Origin: Brugia malayi
Lineage: Eukaryota; Nematoda; Chromadorea; Rhabditida; Onchocercidae
Direction: 5' to 3'
NCBI RefSeq assembly: GCF_000002995.4
Contig: NW_025062478.1
Coordinates: 3,944,001 to 4,008,000, forward strand
DNA: 64,000 nucleotides
The position numbers and the translations under genes were made by a program. Below the pieces are notes generated by a model, which was not told where the DNA came from, made no database searches, and worked only from the letters and a program-made list of their open reading frames with translations. The stretch's first letter is position 1. The number at the start of each line of letters is the position of its first letter. This document shows, piece after piece, positions 51,389 through 64,000 of the stretch.

Positions 51389-53319
51389 TATATTATCATT
51401 GCATATTATCTTTCTGATGCAATAAATGATAAAAAAAAAAAAATTGTTAAATGATTTATTGAATAAAATGTGAACGCGAAAGAAAAAAATGCAAAAAAAG
51501 AAGAAAAGATAAGAGTATGTTATGTTTTTTTTTTTTTTTTTTTTTAAATTAATAATTTAAGTTTAATTTTTTTCTTTAAGATTGACCGATGTATATTTAT
51601 ATTGAAATTGATTTACATTTAAAAGAAATTCAGTGATTTGTATTCTTCCTTATCGTTTTTTGTTATAAATTTATTATAAATAATTGTTATACTTCTTGAA
51701 AAAAAAAAAGAGAAAAATAATATATTTGCATTTGTAAGTTAGAAATTTATCAAAATTTGCTATGTCTCTTCAAAAAAAAAAAAAAAAGATAACAATATAT
51801 TTATATTTGCAAGTTAGAAATTTATCAAAATTTTTGCATCTATTACTGTATTAATACTTTATATTTTACTGTTTGTTATTTGAAATTGAACAAAAAAAAA
51901 GGAATCAAACCAAAATTTATTTTATTTCTGACAAAAAAATCTACAATCAACTTTTTCTCTGCTTTTAAAATAAACAAATGAAATCAATCGTTTACTTTTC
52001 TCTCTTTTTTCCTTAACTTGTACTTTTTTAACCCAATGCCATATTATTTTTTTTTCGTACAATGAACATATTATGAAAAATTTGCAATAGTAATTTTTTT
52101 TTTCTCTCTTTCTTAAAATATTAACATCAAAATACTGATTAAGTAAAATTTATAAACCGATAATTTAATGAAAAAGATTTTTCAAAATTTTATGGATTTA
52201 AAAAAAAAAGTTTATGTTTATCTTAAACAGTTTACGTTAAACAAAAAAAAAGTTTATATAAAAAAAAAAATATTTTCAGAAGAAAACGAAAAATATTTTA
52301 TCTTTCATTTTCAGTCATTTAAAATTGCAACAATGTCACAAAGATATCAATCAAATAAATCAAAAAAATGTTTTTTTTTTTTCTTTTTTTTGTAATTTTA
52401 TTTTACTAAAACTGAAAAATGGAAACTATAAATAACTGCTAAAAAAAATAATAAAATTAAAAAAACAAACAAACCAAAGTCAACAATGCAGCATTGATTG
52501 TCTCGATTAACGTGATACGTAAACGAGAAATAAGCGTAGTTAAACGTACGAGCAAACGTCAATCTCCACCAAATGCATCAAATGACTGTCTCTTGCATTT
52601 TGCATTCACTATCGATGGGTATTTGTCTAGATGACATGTCATTTTACGCACCTTCCCATAATCAATATCATTTCATTTTAATTGTTAATTTCTCTCTTTT
52701 CTTTTCCTACGTTTTCCCGCATTATGAGATTATATTACTGAAAATGAATATTAATCTTATAAATTTTCAAATAAATTTAATTTTTGCATAAAACTTTAAT
52801 TTCATAAATTTTAATTTAAATTTAATAAAACAAACGGAAAAAAAAAATTTTAATTTCATTAATAAAAATTCAAATAACATCTATTCTATTTGCAAAACAA
52901 AGCAAAAAAAGAAAAGAAAAAAGAAAGAAACTGAGAAATAATTTCTTTTATTTTCTATTTTTTGCTAATAGAATGAAAGTAAAGCAAAATTTTGAATTTT
53001 ACTAATTCAATAAGGAAATAATGCATACATTATTAAGCATATAATAATTAGCCAATAATTTAATAAATGAAGATTACAAAATAATTCATAAAACAAGTTT
53101 AACAAAAATACTGCATAGAAGATAACTAATATAATTTAAGTTGCAAATAGAATAAATGCTATTTAAATTTGTTATTTAAATTTTTAAACTATGATTATTG
53201 TAGGCCAAAGATTGTTAAAATTAAATTAAGGTAAGTAAAATTTGATTCATTCGTACTTCATATTGAAACATTTTATTAAGAATATAAATAAACGTTGCAA
53301 TCGGATATTTCTTCTTCAG

Positions 53320-53389
53320 CTCTTCCCATCCACATATCATTGTGATACATTAAATTTCGGCGCAGTTGACTCAATTCATTGTGCTCTAT
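53320..53389 (+). other. Candidate orphan exon (Cys-containing)
   Basis: It is preceded by a strong acceptor (TATTTCTTCTTCAG) and followed by GTAACA. One frame is open and reads LFPSTYHCDTLNFGAVDS then IHCAL, with normal codon usage rather than simple sequence. It could be an early exon of the downstream DOMON-b561 gene. However, its 1-nt overhang does not fit the phase-0 exon at 55085, so another exon would have to lie between. Confidence 0.3.
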
Positions 53390-54143
53390 GTAACAAATTT
53401 AAACAAAATTTTAACAAAAAAAAAAAAGAAAGAAGAGAAAAGGAAAGAAAAAAAACGGAAAATCATCAAAAATGGAAGGAAGTAATTTGATAAATTCATT
53501 GAAGTTTGCTGAAATTTTAAATCAGTGTAATTTCGAGAATTAGAAAAAGGCGAAGAAAAAATAATGGGAGCATTACATTTGTATATCAAAAAAGAAAAAA
53601 GAAAACTAAAAATGGATTTGGAAAAGATTTTAATTTAAGTATTTTTGAAAATTGACTGCATTTATAATTCATTTCTTTCTTCGTATTGGCAGCAATGATT
53701 TCATATTATTTACCAATGCTTTTTTAAAAGAAAAAAAAAAGTAAAAACCAAAAATTCATTAAAATTGACGAAAGATTTAATTAATATTTCTGCCATATCC
53801 AACCATTTTTATGATATTATGATGAAAAAATTCAGTTTAATAATACTTAATAATGAATAAAAATTATGTTAAGAAAGCAATTTAACACTGAATTGCTTCA
53901 TTCTCACTTTATTTAATTATAAAAAAAAAGTGATTAGGAAGAAAAATTTACATCAAAATGTATTTTTTTTTTTTTTTTGTTTTTGTTTTTTCGTTTCTCC
54001 AACATTTCGTATAGAAAATGAAATTTTTTCATTTGCTAAAATTATTATATTATTTAATTACTTTCATTAATGCTACCACTTTTTAATTAATATTTCTGCC
54101 ATTTTTACCCTGTTTATTTTGACAATTTATCATTTTTTAGCAA

Positions 54144-54373
<230 letters not shown>

Positions 54374-55084
54374 TACTACAAATATTCTCAAAGCAATGAA
54401 CAGCACAGTTGCTATTATTTATTACTATTATTATAACTGATTACTATCATTATTTTGATAGTGAATTTTTTTAAAAAAAAAAAAAAAAGAAAGAAAAGTT
54501 ATAGACTATACGTATTAAAAGTACCTTACCTTGCTTAATTTATCATTAATTTTAATAAAATTTTAAACTATTCATAATTTAATTAATTTACTTTTTCTCT
54601 TACCATTCATCGTTTCAGATTAGTAAACAAAGAAAAAAAATCTTTTTGGATAAATTTTGAAAAAATCAAAGTAAAATAATTTTAAAATGTTAGGAATAGG
54701 AATGCAATGCTAATAGTAGTTAATTCTTTGATCTTCCGATCCATCTTCTGTTCTTCAAATGATTAATTTTGTGGAATAGAATTGTGAGAAGTAATGATAG
54801 TGTAATGAGCTAACAGTACTCCAACATAGCGGCTAGAAAATTTAAAAAGATGTTAGAATGTTTTGCTAATTCTTGCAGAATGTACCTTTTCTCTATTCTC
54901 TTTCTACTTCAGGTTCCTTCTTGTTTTTTTTTTTTTTTTCTTTGTTTTCATTAATTATTTTGAAATCATTTTTTTTTCTTTGATACGATTTCACATTATT
55001 TAAAATGATTAGTGCAAAAATTTTCAATCGTTTAATTTATAACATTTTAAAGTTAAATTTGTAATTTCTTTTTTTCATTTTTAG

Positions 55085-58000
55085 TTTCAAATAGTTCCAT
55101 TACTTAATGGTGCTCGAGTGAAACGAAGTAGTTGTGGAACATTACATGGCTGCTGGTATAATAATTATTATTTTTTTTTATCATTTAAAACTATTTCTTT
55201 TATTTTTCAAGATAATTAAGTACACTTTGTTTATTGTAATGAAGTGGTATATATTATTGTCATTCATTATATGTTCACACAATCGATAAATTATTATTAT
55301 ATGATTATTTAGCAAAAATTATCATCATATAAAATGGAATAGTTTAATGAAGCTTATTAAAAGTTTGTTAATTTTATTAAATATCAATGTAATATATGTA
55401 TTAATTTCAGACAATAATTTAATAATCAATTAAATGCATTTACACTACAGATTTAATTATTTTGTGTTAATTTTTTTTCAAAGTAAAGGTCTGTACCTAA
55501 TGGTTGTAATAGTAATAATGAATGCACTGCAAATTTACGTTGGTCCGTAAGTGGTCGTGGAACATTTCTTCGTTTACGTCTAGAAGCGCTCCTACGTGAT
55601 TTGCCATCTTATGCAATGTACATAGCATTGGGATTTTCAAATGATGAACATATGGTAGATATTATTGATAACAATAAATTTTATCATTCATTTCAATTAG
55701 CTATTCGTAATTTATCATTGCTCATTTTGTTTATTAGCGCACATTTTACAATTTTATTTTTCAATCTGAAATAATTAATTTTATGATATACTAATTATGC
55801 AAAATAAATTATGTAATTATTTTTTTTTTTTTTATGAAATGGCATGAAATTTATGTAATTAATTACATAATTATTATTTAGGGTGATGACACAGTGTTAG
55901 AATGTATTTACAATGGCATTGATGAAGGAAGGGCGTATTTGTCCTACAATGATGGTACTTATAATACTCAATTATATGAGGTTATACTAATCTGTTTGAC
56001 CATCCATTAATTAAATGCTTGAATTTCAAAAATTTTATGATTAAATTATCATAAAAATATGTACTGATATATTAATTTCAATTATTCATAGGCTTTACAA
56101 TAATAATAATAGTACTTTAAATACTCCATTCAATTGAAAAATTATTATTTTAAATATGATTTTAATCATCTTTGATATAATTTTACGTTAAAACGCTTCT
56201 TTATTAGAACATTTATTTATGTCAATTATTTAATTATTCAAATAAATTTAATTAATTTATTTTATCAATATAAAATTTTTAGTTGTGCAGTTTACAATTA
56301 GGTTAATTTCAGGCTACAGCTATTCTTATTGTAAATTCCAGTTTCATTGTAAATGATAATACTTTCACTTGTTTGCTTGATGTTGATTTCAAACAACTTT
56401 ATCGATTATCTAATAATGATAAATCAAAAGTTTGTTTTATTTTCTTATCACCTACAGTTTCTTTTTTTTTCACATTATTACTATTAACCTTTAACCCTTC
56501 ATTCATGCTAATAATCTTTAATATTGTCTTTTTATTATATACAAATCATTAGTTTTTTATACAAAAAATAAATTAAAACATTTTTAGGTACACAATTTAT
56601 TAGCAAAGCCATATTACTTGCAATTTGTTCGTGGATTAATTGAACAGCATAGTAAGCGCTTTTAAAAAATTTCTACAAATAATTTCCAATTTTTCATCAA
56701 AAATATTTCGCTCTTTCATTTTTTTTTTTTTTTTTTTTTTTTGAAATCTGAATTAATAAAAAGTTCAATGAAAAAAATTAATAAATATTAGCATATATAA
56801 AGAAGATGCATTCATTATCGGATGGTTCACTATATCCATGGATAACAACAACAATGATTAATATGTTACGAAATAAAAATGGAAAATATGAATACGTGAA
56901 AAATGCTCGGCAAGTCAAATGGTTTTCACGTAATACCACGTATGCGATGGTAACTTTACACGGTAAATTAATATTTTGCTATTACAATAACAATAATAAT
57001 AATAGTAGTAACAATAACAACAAAAGAAGAAAGAAAAAAACGTTCAATTGTTTTCGTTCATTTTTTCTCTTTTTTTTTTTTTTTTGGAAATATTAAAAAA
57101 AAAAAAACGATAGAAATAAGTGTATGATGGTTATTGAGATGAGTAATTAATTTTATATTATTTATTTATAATTGCAATGATGTTAATAATTTATGATAAT
57201 TATTAATTTCATTTAATTTAAATTTCTTGTTTTAAAATTACTTATCATTTTATTAAAATTAGAGTGCTAATTATCAATTATATTAATTGTTGCATTTATT
57301 ATTTTAAAATATTCAAATCAAATAATGCATTTAATTTATTTTTTATTTTAAAATTTAATGATATTAATAGTTACTTTGCTTTTATTTACTTTTCTTGTTG
57401 GACAGAATATCATAAATTAGGTTATTAGTTGTTTTGTTTAACTTTTTAAGATACCACAAGCTAGGCCAATAGTTGTCTTGCTTGTTACCCTAGTATATCA
57501 CAAGCTAGGCCAATAATTGTTTTGCTTGTTACCCTAGTATATCACAAGTTACGTCTAATAGTCATTCAATTTGACAATCTTCAATTATTGTAAATGCCTA
57601 GTAGTTTTGTTTTGTTTCATATTTAATGCCAGCTAGGTTAGTTTTAATAATTTCAATTATTTTTCTTTTATTTCTGATTTCTTATGGGATTTGTTTATTA
57701 CTTTTTTTGGCACATAATTTTTCCTAAAATTATTTCTTAAAATGCAATTGTTGAATTTTCTCATCAATTTTAAATAATGGAATACAATAGGAAATTCAAA
57801 ATTATTATTTTTTAAAAATTTATGTTGTAAATTGGAAAATTTAGATTTTTAAATATTTTTTTTTTTTTTTGCTCCATTTAAAACTTTTAATTATTTTTTT
57901 CTTTTTTCAAAAAACAAAGAAAGAAAAAAAAAAGAGAAAAGAAACAACTCAATTAATTTTGACAAATATAAAAGAAGAAAAAATAGAAAATTTTCAATTT

Positions 58001-60641
58001 CTATTTTTTTTATTTTTTGTAGTAATCTTAATGATTTGGAGTTGGTGGTTTCTCTTATCAAATGCAATATTATTATCACGACATTTTAAAACATTTTGGC
58101 CTAACATACAAATTGATCATATACCTATTTGGTTTCAAGTATGTTTTAACTGATTTATAAAATTTACTATTTTTTTTTTAAAAAAAGAAAGCAAAATATT
58201 CTTTTCTTTCTTTTAATTTCTTGTTAAAGCTTCATCGTGGTGGTGCACTAATATCAATTATGCTACAAACGGTAGCTATTTTACTCATTTTTATTCAATC
58301 AAGATTTCAATTTTATTTGTGGTGTACACGGCAATGCACCATAGAGGTTAGTTAGATTATTTCAAGAAAAAAAAAAAAAAGTTATCACAAAAATAGTTGC
58401 AAAAATTAACAAATAATTTTATTTTAAAATTAACCAAAAATATTTCACAAAAAAAGCGAAGCAAATTCTTTTCATCTCAAAAAAAAAAAGACTTTTACAG
58501 GTTCTATGCTACTTGGAATATTCCTTTTCTTTTTTTTTAGCAAATAAATTATATTGTCATGATAATAATAATATCTCAATGTTTTGTTTATTTTATTTTA
58601 TTTTTTGAAAAAAATATTTTTTCTTCTTTTGGAAATTATAATTTTCAAATAATTTAGATTTTTTTTTCTTTTACCATTTCTAATTGATGCAAATGAAATT
58701 ATAAAATTAATGTGTGTTAATTATATTTTAAAAATTTTTTGTAATTTATATTTGATATAATATATATTCAATTATATGTTAATTTAGAATAATTGTTATT
58801 CTACTTGGCTAATTATTATAGCATTTTATGAAGCCAATACATACTTGGTCAGGCTTAATTGCATATATACTTGCTGTAATACAAATTATAATAGCACTCT
58901 ACCAATTCAAGCAAAAATTCATCAAACGATTTTATTTCAAATGGTTTCATCGTACTTTGGCACTTGTTGCATTCATCGCTGCATGTGTGTTTTGTTATTT
59001 TACACTCTCATTTTTCGTTAAATTATATATTTATTTATGTACGTTACATATAAATTAAACATAAAATATTTTCTGAAATCTAAATTTAATTAAACGCTAA
59101 ATATTTTAAATTAAAATATTTTAAGTATAGTTTAGAAAATTTTTCCATGTAAGATTTTAAGTGAACGATAAGTAATTTTGAAAAGTATTATTTAATTTTA
59201 GTTTATTATACGATAATGAATTCATCATATTTATGCAAAAAAAATGTGTAAGGTAAAAAAAATGAACGAATTTAAAAAAAAAAAAAAGGAAAAATGAAAT
59301 GAAAAAAAAAAAAAGAAAGGAAAATTAACAAAATTACTTGTAGCTTTAGGAATACTTTCTGCGACATCGCATAATAAAACGGGCCTTATCCGATATTATG
59401 GAAGATGGCCAGTTCTTCTTGCTGGCTTATATTTGTGTACATTTTCCGCGGCGTTATTTGCTTTTAGCTTTTTGGATGCTTATAGTGCTAAAAAATTAGC
59501 CCAAAAAAGTGAAAATATCGGTTTGTTTTATTTTATTAGAATTCTTAAGTTTAATTAAAAATAAATCTTTGATTAGTTGTTGATTATCACTTAATACAGT
59601 TATAATTATCACTTTGGGAAGAAATTTGATAAAACGTTCACGTAATAGCTTCACGTTTTATGAATTTTTGATGAATATTACTTGGTGATTGTTAAGATAG
59701 TTTTATTTTTTTTCTCCATTTTTATAAAAGGCGATAAAAAAAAATGCATTCATCAACATGATTCAGAAGTTAGACTGATTCATTAAAGTGATTCAGAAGT
59801 CAGACTAATTTATCAACATGATTCAGAAGTTAGACTGATTCATTAAAGTGATTCAGAAGTCAGACTAATTTATCAACATGATTCAGAAGTTAGACTGATT
59901 CATTAAAGTGATTCAGGAGTCAGACTAATTTATCAACATGATTCAGAAGTTAGATTGATTCATTAAAGTGATTCAGGAGTCAGACTAATTTATCAACATG
60001 ATTCAGAAGTTAGACTGATTCTACTAATTGATCAACTTCATTAATAAACTTGATTTAGAGAATGACCAAGCAAAAAATGCACGAATATCAACAAAAGTTG
60101 AAACTATTGAAATAGCAGATGAAGAAATCGAACATAAATTTTGTTGGGTAATTTCTTACAGACTATATTTTAATTTTGTAAACTATTTTGCTAATGAATA
60201 GCTAATCGATCAATAATTACTATTTTATCGATTAAGTAAACTTAACTACAATGCGGAATGCAAAAAAACTAAAATGAAAAATTAAAATCTAAAAATGTCA
60301 ACAATGATTCTATAATTTAAATGATGAGTGTATGTGGCTTTCATTATGAGAATATGAGTTAGGGCAAGCCTTAAACGTTTAACTAGGCTTTTTTAATTTG
60401 AAAGCTGATTTGAACAAATAAATATGAAAAATTTATAATCTTAGTGGGAAATGACTAATTCTGCACAAATTAAATTATTCAGCAATTTTAAATTTAATTC
60501 TAGTTTGATAATTTATTGTTTAATAAATTTCAGATCAAGATAATTCGTCTATCAGTGCTTATTCTGCATGTAATCATATCATTCGCTGTTTGCTTTATCA
60601 TTACAGCTATGGTTCTTATCAATTATGCCAGGAAACATTGA
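55085..60641 (+). CDS. DOMON plus cytochrome b561 transmembrane reductase (ferric-chelate-reductase/SDR2-like), 5' end missing
   Basis: Twelve exons in phase: 55085-55155, 55489-55654, 55882-55980, 56313-56429, 56588-56651, 56792-56962, 58023-58138, 58230-58346, 58822-58984, 59344-59520, 60059-60147 and 60534-60641 (TGA), 485 residues so far. The extracellular DOMON domain has four cysteines (SSCGTLHGCW, NGCNSNNEC) and the haem-site-like segment YIALGFSNDEHMGDDTVLEC, ending YYLQFVRG. The b561 core has the expected four histidines, one per helix: TLHVILMIWSWW, QLHRGGALISIM, KPIHTWSGLIAYIL and KWFHRTLALVAF. Two more membrane spans follow (LLAGLYLCTFSAALFAFSF; IIRLSVLILHVIISFAVCF). The family passes electrons across membranes, classically reducing ferric iron or other acceptors; the direction and substrate here are inference. 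A signal-peptide exon upstream was not found. Confidence 0.92.
57411..57568. repeat. 44-bp tandem repeats in intron 6 of the DOMON-b561 gene
   Basis: CACAAGCTAGGCCAATAGTT then GTCTTGCTTGTTACCCTAGTATAT repeats at 57455 and 57499, with decayed copies before (CATAAATTAGGTTATTAGTT about 57411) and after (57543). The period is 44 bp. Confidence 0.8.
59751..60020. repeat. 60-bp satellite (2 x 30 bp) in intron 10 of the DOMON-b561 gene
   Basis: Four full 60-bp units (59761-60000) plus edges. Each unit is two 30-bp halves, ATTCAGAAGTTAGACTGATT + CATTAAAGTG and ATTCAGAAGTCAGACTAATT + TATCAACATG. Units 1 and 2 are identical; units 3 and 4 have AGGAGT. All three forward frames contain stops, so it is not coding. 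The array ends 38 bp before exon 11 (60059). Confidence 0.95.
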
Positions 60642-60763
60642 TTATTTCACGTATATTTATAACTATCATACTATCATATCAGTGGTTATCAAATGGACGG
60701 ATAACTTTAAAACTTTTGATCTAATATAAATTCTTTTTGTTCTAATAACATACATAATTAGAA

Positions 60764-60769
60764 AATAAA
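60764..60769 (+). terminator. Candidate poly(A) signal of the DOMON-b561 gene
   Basis: AATAAA lies 122 nt after the TGA at 60639-60641. Support is positional. Confidence 0.4.
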
Positions 60770-61554
60770 TAAATGTATACTTTTCTAACAAATAATTTTG
60801 TTTCCCATTCTTATACTATGCGATAAATATAACTTACTCCTTACTCCTAGTGTTTACAATAATTATTATCCAAAAAAGTGATAATTTTATGATTGGTAAA
60901 TTTTACTTTTTACAATTTTGTTTTGATTTAGATTTGTTCTATGCTTTTATTTTTGTTACATTTTAAATTTGTCTATATTCCATCATACCATTTTCTCTTC
61001 TTTTCTTTCTTTTTTTACTTGCACTTTTTTTGGATTAAAATATGTAACAAGCAAGTAAATGCAACGAATTAGTTTGCTAATTAGGACAAAAACTTTTTTT
61101 CTTAAAGTTTTTTTCTAGTAGAAATTAGTGTGATAAAAATTTGTAAGTATGTTAAAAAAAAGTTTTACGATAAATCAGACGGAAAAAAAATTTTTTGAGA
61201 GATATTTTAGATAATGTTAATAATGATAAGATGTAGTGATGAATTTGTCACAAATTTTTGTGCTATCATATCATATTGATTACATCATACTGTGTATTAG
61301 ATGATACTAGATAAAGCCATGTGACAATACCTTTTATTGTACTAAAATTATGTTGCTTAGATAGACTAAAAATCTTCTTATCATTTATCAGCTACCAGTT
61401 ATTAAAAAATATTTCCAGTATGTCATATTTGAGCCGAAGTTTTTCATATCGCTTCCATCATAGTTGCATTGTGTAAGCAATATGAAAAATGTTAGTAAAA
61501 AACGTTCCGTGCTGCTTCGTGGTTTGCTGCAGTGTTTGAAATCTTAAAATTGAT

Positions 61555-61582
61555 CACGTGGTTTTCCAACGTGTTTCACGTG
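61555..61582 (+). promoter_or_regulatory. Paired CACGTG E-boxes upstream of the ING gene
   Basis: CACGTG occurs at 61555-61560 and 61577-61582, start-to-start 22 bp (about two helical turns), with AACGTG between. They lie about 475-500 bp before the ING start codon in a locally G+C-richer patch. They fit sites for bHLH factors of the Myc/Max/Mad or USF type; binding is inference. Confidence 0.4.
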
Positions 61583-62050
61583 TAGTGCGTTTTGTTTAAA
61601 TATTTGTGGAATGTTAGAGTACTTTTAGCAAATGTTTACTAATTATTTACTTTATTATTCACTCTTTTTTTTATCATATCCATTGTTTAATTTTCCTCTT
61701 TATGTTAAAAACTGTGATTGATTCTATGCAACAAAACAAATGAATGAAATGATATTTAATAGTTTAAAACATTTATCATTCCTTTTTTATTTGATTTCAT
61801 TCGTAAAAGCTCCATTTTTTTTTAATTGTAATACAAGATTTTTGATACGATAAAAACAGTATAGGTTATGCTTTTTTAAATGCTTTTCGTTCTTTAAATT
61901 AAAGTAATCGTAAGCGTGTTCACTTGACTTTAATAATAGGTTAGAGTCGTAAAAAATTAACATTAGTCGTCATGTAAATGATAATGATAAATAATTATTA
62001 CTTGACAATTCTGGTAATATCTCCACACTCTGTTTCTCATAATTTCTGTT

Positions 62051-62052
62051 AG
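62051..62052 (+). promoter_or_regulatory. Candidate trans-splice acceptor 2 nt before the ING start codon
   Basis: CTCATAATTTCTGTTAG|AG-ATG: a pyrimidine-rich stretch plus AG immediately before the initiator at 62055, typical of nematode spliced-leader sites. A cis acceptor for a non-coding exon is the alternative. Confidence 0.45.
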
Positions 62053-62054
62053 AG

Positions 62055-64000
62055 ATGTCAGTTATGTTGGATCATTATTTGGACAATTTATCGACACTTC
62101 CTCGTGATTTGGCAAAGAATTTACAAGGGATTCGGAAGTATGATATGGAATGCCATAAGAGATCAGCCGAAATTGATCGAAAATTAAGAGTATTTGTAAA
62201 GTCGTGTCAAAGAATGCCGAAGAATGCATCAGTCTCGTTTAATAAAGAAATTATGGTAATTTTTCTTTTTTTTTTTCTTTTGGTGAATCATTTTGTGGAA
62301 ATCGTTCACTTCAAAAAATTGGATGGAAATGAATTTGAATCACGAAATATGAGGTGAATACGACCATGGTTGGAAGTATGAATATAATTAATGATGAAAT
62401 GCTATTAAGGGAAGTATGCTTAACTGAGTAAACTTATTATAAACCATCTTGCTTAATTATTAGTACAATCTCTGTTTTCCTTGTACTAATCAACTTTTGG
62501 TCAAGTAGTTCCTTTCCAGAGATCTTTACATGTAAATCAGCGGAGCGATACTGTTATCTTTTTTCGTGCCAGCAACGTCATTTACTTAGGATGGTGATTG
62601 TTATTTTATTTCTCACATTCATTATATATTTAGCTGATCTGAATATAGAATTACTCAAAATTTACTTTCGGTCTCAGTCATAATATAGATGTATAGATTC
62701 ATTTCTATTTCAAAAGTAGCTTGTCTCTAAATACAACTCATCGGACATCAATTTTTGCAGACTTTGTTTGCGGAAATCGAACGTTTATCAAATGAAAAGA
62801 TTCGTTTGGCATCAGACACTTACGAACTTGTTGATAAACATATCAGACGTTTGGATAACGACTCAGTGAAACTTCAAGCTACAATACGACAAAAATATTT
62901 GGATGCTGCAGCGGCAGCTGAGGCAAAGGCTAATAAAAGCGGCGGTAAATGTTAGAATGTCTGTTGTATGTATATATATTAAACTCTTGTAAACTAAACT
63001 CTATATACATATATTATATATAAGCCGTTTGTATAGGTAAGATTTCTGTGCTCAAATTTTTGCGTTTACGGTTATCTAACATAGTTGAAATTGTTGTTTT
63101 TTCAAAGGGCATTTTGTATTAAGTACTTTCATTTTTTATATCAACGTTGCCTTTTTCTTTATTTTCCTTTGCCAACCACTGTTTTTACCATATCATTGTA
63201 AAGTAGCGGAATAAAGTAGTATTCGCTTTCATGAGTAGTATTGGAGGTTTGACGGTAAAATAATTTCTTGCCGAAAAGGGTAATTCGAAAGGGCTAAAGG
63301 CTTCTGATTTAAAATTCAACATTAAATTCAGATGAAATGCTTGACCGGAAAAGAAAAACTATTGCGGGTCGTAAGGATAAGAAGAAATTAAAAGAGGATA
63401 GCTGGTCTCAAAAAAGTACAGGTATGTTGCAAAGTATGCTACTAGTATTATATCCAACACATCCATAAATATTTTTTATCTCGAAGTTTTACTGAATTTG
63501 TTGACAAATGTTGTATTGCTCATGCATTTCCCATTTCATAGTAGAAGTTTCACGCAAAAATTGTAATCGGAATCACAACTTCGTTCTCATTTTGTTTCTG
63601 AAGAATAAGATAACCAAAATAGAGTTTATGTCTTTATTTCATGATCTAGCACTCGATGTTTTTTGTAAATAAATAATCTTTCTACTTTATGTCAATTTCA
63701 AATATTCCACAAAATTTAAATTAGTTGGATGAGTTTTTGTTATATTTATCCTTGATATTCTTTTCCAGCTTCTGTCTCTGCGCCATTCCAGCCGTTTTTG
63801 GATGCACCGTCGGTTATGGAAATGCCCGTTGACCCGAATGAACCCACCTATTGCATCTGTCATCAGGTGATGATCTTCCAATTGAAAAAAGAAACCACTA
63901 AAAATTTAAGTCGATATTCTAATGTCATACTTTAAGATTTCTCACGGTTTTTGTTGCAAAAAAAAAAACTATTGGTTTGCAGGTTTCGCACGGTCAAATG
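62055..64000 (+). CDS. ING-family (inhibitor of growth) PHD-finger protein, 3' end beyond window
   Basis: Five exons in phase: 62055-62255, 62761-62944, 63332-63421, 63769-63866 and 63983 to the window edge. The N-terminal ING dimerisation helices read MLDHYLDNLSTLPRDLAKN, then YDMECHKRSAEIDRKL, and the hallmark YELVDKHIRRLDND (residues about 93-106). An Ala/Lys stretch and a basic, nuclear-localisation-like DRKRKTIAGRKDKKK follow. The PHD finger begins PTYCICHQVSHGQM (from residue about 184), giving the first two zinc ligands before the sequence ends. In the family, the PHD finger reads histone H3 trimethyl-Lys4 and the protein guides a histone acetyl- or deacetylase complex. The LVDKHIRRLD and PTYC-CHQVS motifs look closest to ING4/5-type proteins, but ING3 is possible without the rest of the PHD. 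Confidence 0.94.

Larger units (their letters stand above)
60642..62054. other. Intergenic region and probable ING promoter
   Basis: About 1.4 kb between the DOMON-b561 stop and the ING start. It contains a candidate poly(A) signal (60764-60769), two CACGTG E-boxes (61555-61582) and a possible spliced-leader acceptor (62051-62052). No gene is seen. Confidence 0.5.

Overview
The window is nuclear DNA of a nematode. It is extremely A+T-rich, with long poly-T tracts. It holds small exons (roughly 40-230 nt) separated by T-rich introns, most of which end in TTTNCAG or TTTNAG. Several proteins have their closest recognisable relatives in nematode families: an FMRFamide-receptor-like GPCR, an anion-type Cys-loop channel and a tandem-PDZ protein with a conserved tail. 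The species cannot be named from this sequence; a parasitic clade III (spirurid/filarial-like) worm is only a guess. I saw no bacterial or viral genes, transposase, rRNA or tRNA.

I assembled seven gene models by matching exon phases across splice sites: (1) 275-2546 (+), the 3' part of an unidentified coiled-coil protein; (2) 13784-17691 (+), a complete 7-exon, 380-residue peptide GPCR of FRPR type; (3) 27577-36953 (+), a complete 14-exon, about 531-residue anion-type ligand-gated channel; (4) about 38862-43370 (+), a two-PDZ-domain protein whose first exons are uncertain; (5) 44867-49141 (-), the complete 9-exon large subunit of TFIIA; (6) 55085-60641 (+), a DOMON plus cytochrome b561 membrane reductase lacking a found first exon; (7) 62055 to the window end (+), an ING-family chromatin reader cut off inside its PHD finger.

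The genes do not form a pathway. Two are neuronal receptors, two are nuclear (TFIIA-L and ING), one is a scaffold-like PDZ protein and one is a membrane haem protein. Intergenic DNA of 2547-13783, 17692-27576 and 49142-55084 is mostly low-complexity, with microsatellites, a 37-bp minisatellite, purine/pyrimidine tracts, a TG-rich block and several hairpins.

No wholly new system was found. The most useful observations are: a tandem splice donor that would insert two residues into the ligand-binding loop of the channel; two likely GC-AG introns; a conserved Taspase1-type QLDG site in nematode TFIIA; two orphan exon-like segments (one bounded by a perfect inverted repeat); a GC hairpin just upstream of the channel start codon; and an intronic 60-bp satellite ending 38 bp before a splice acceptor.
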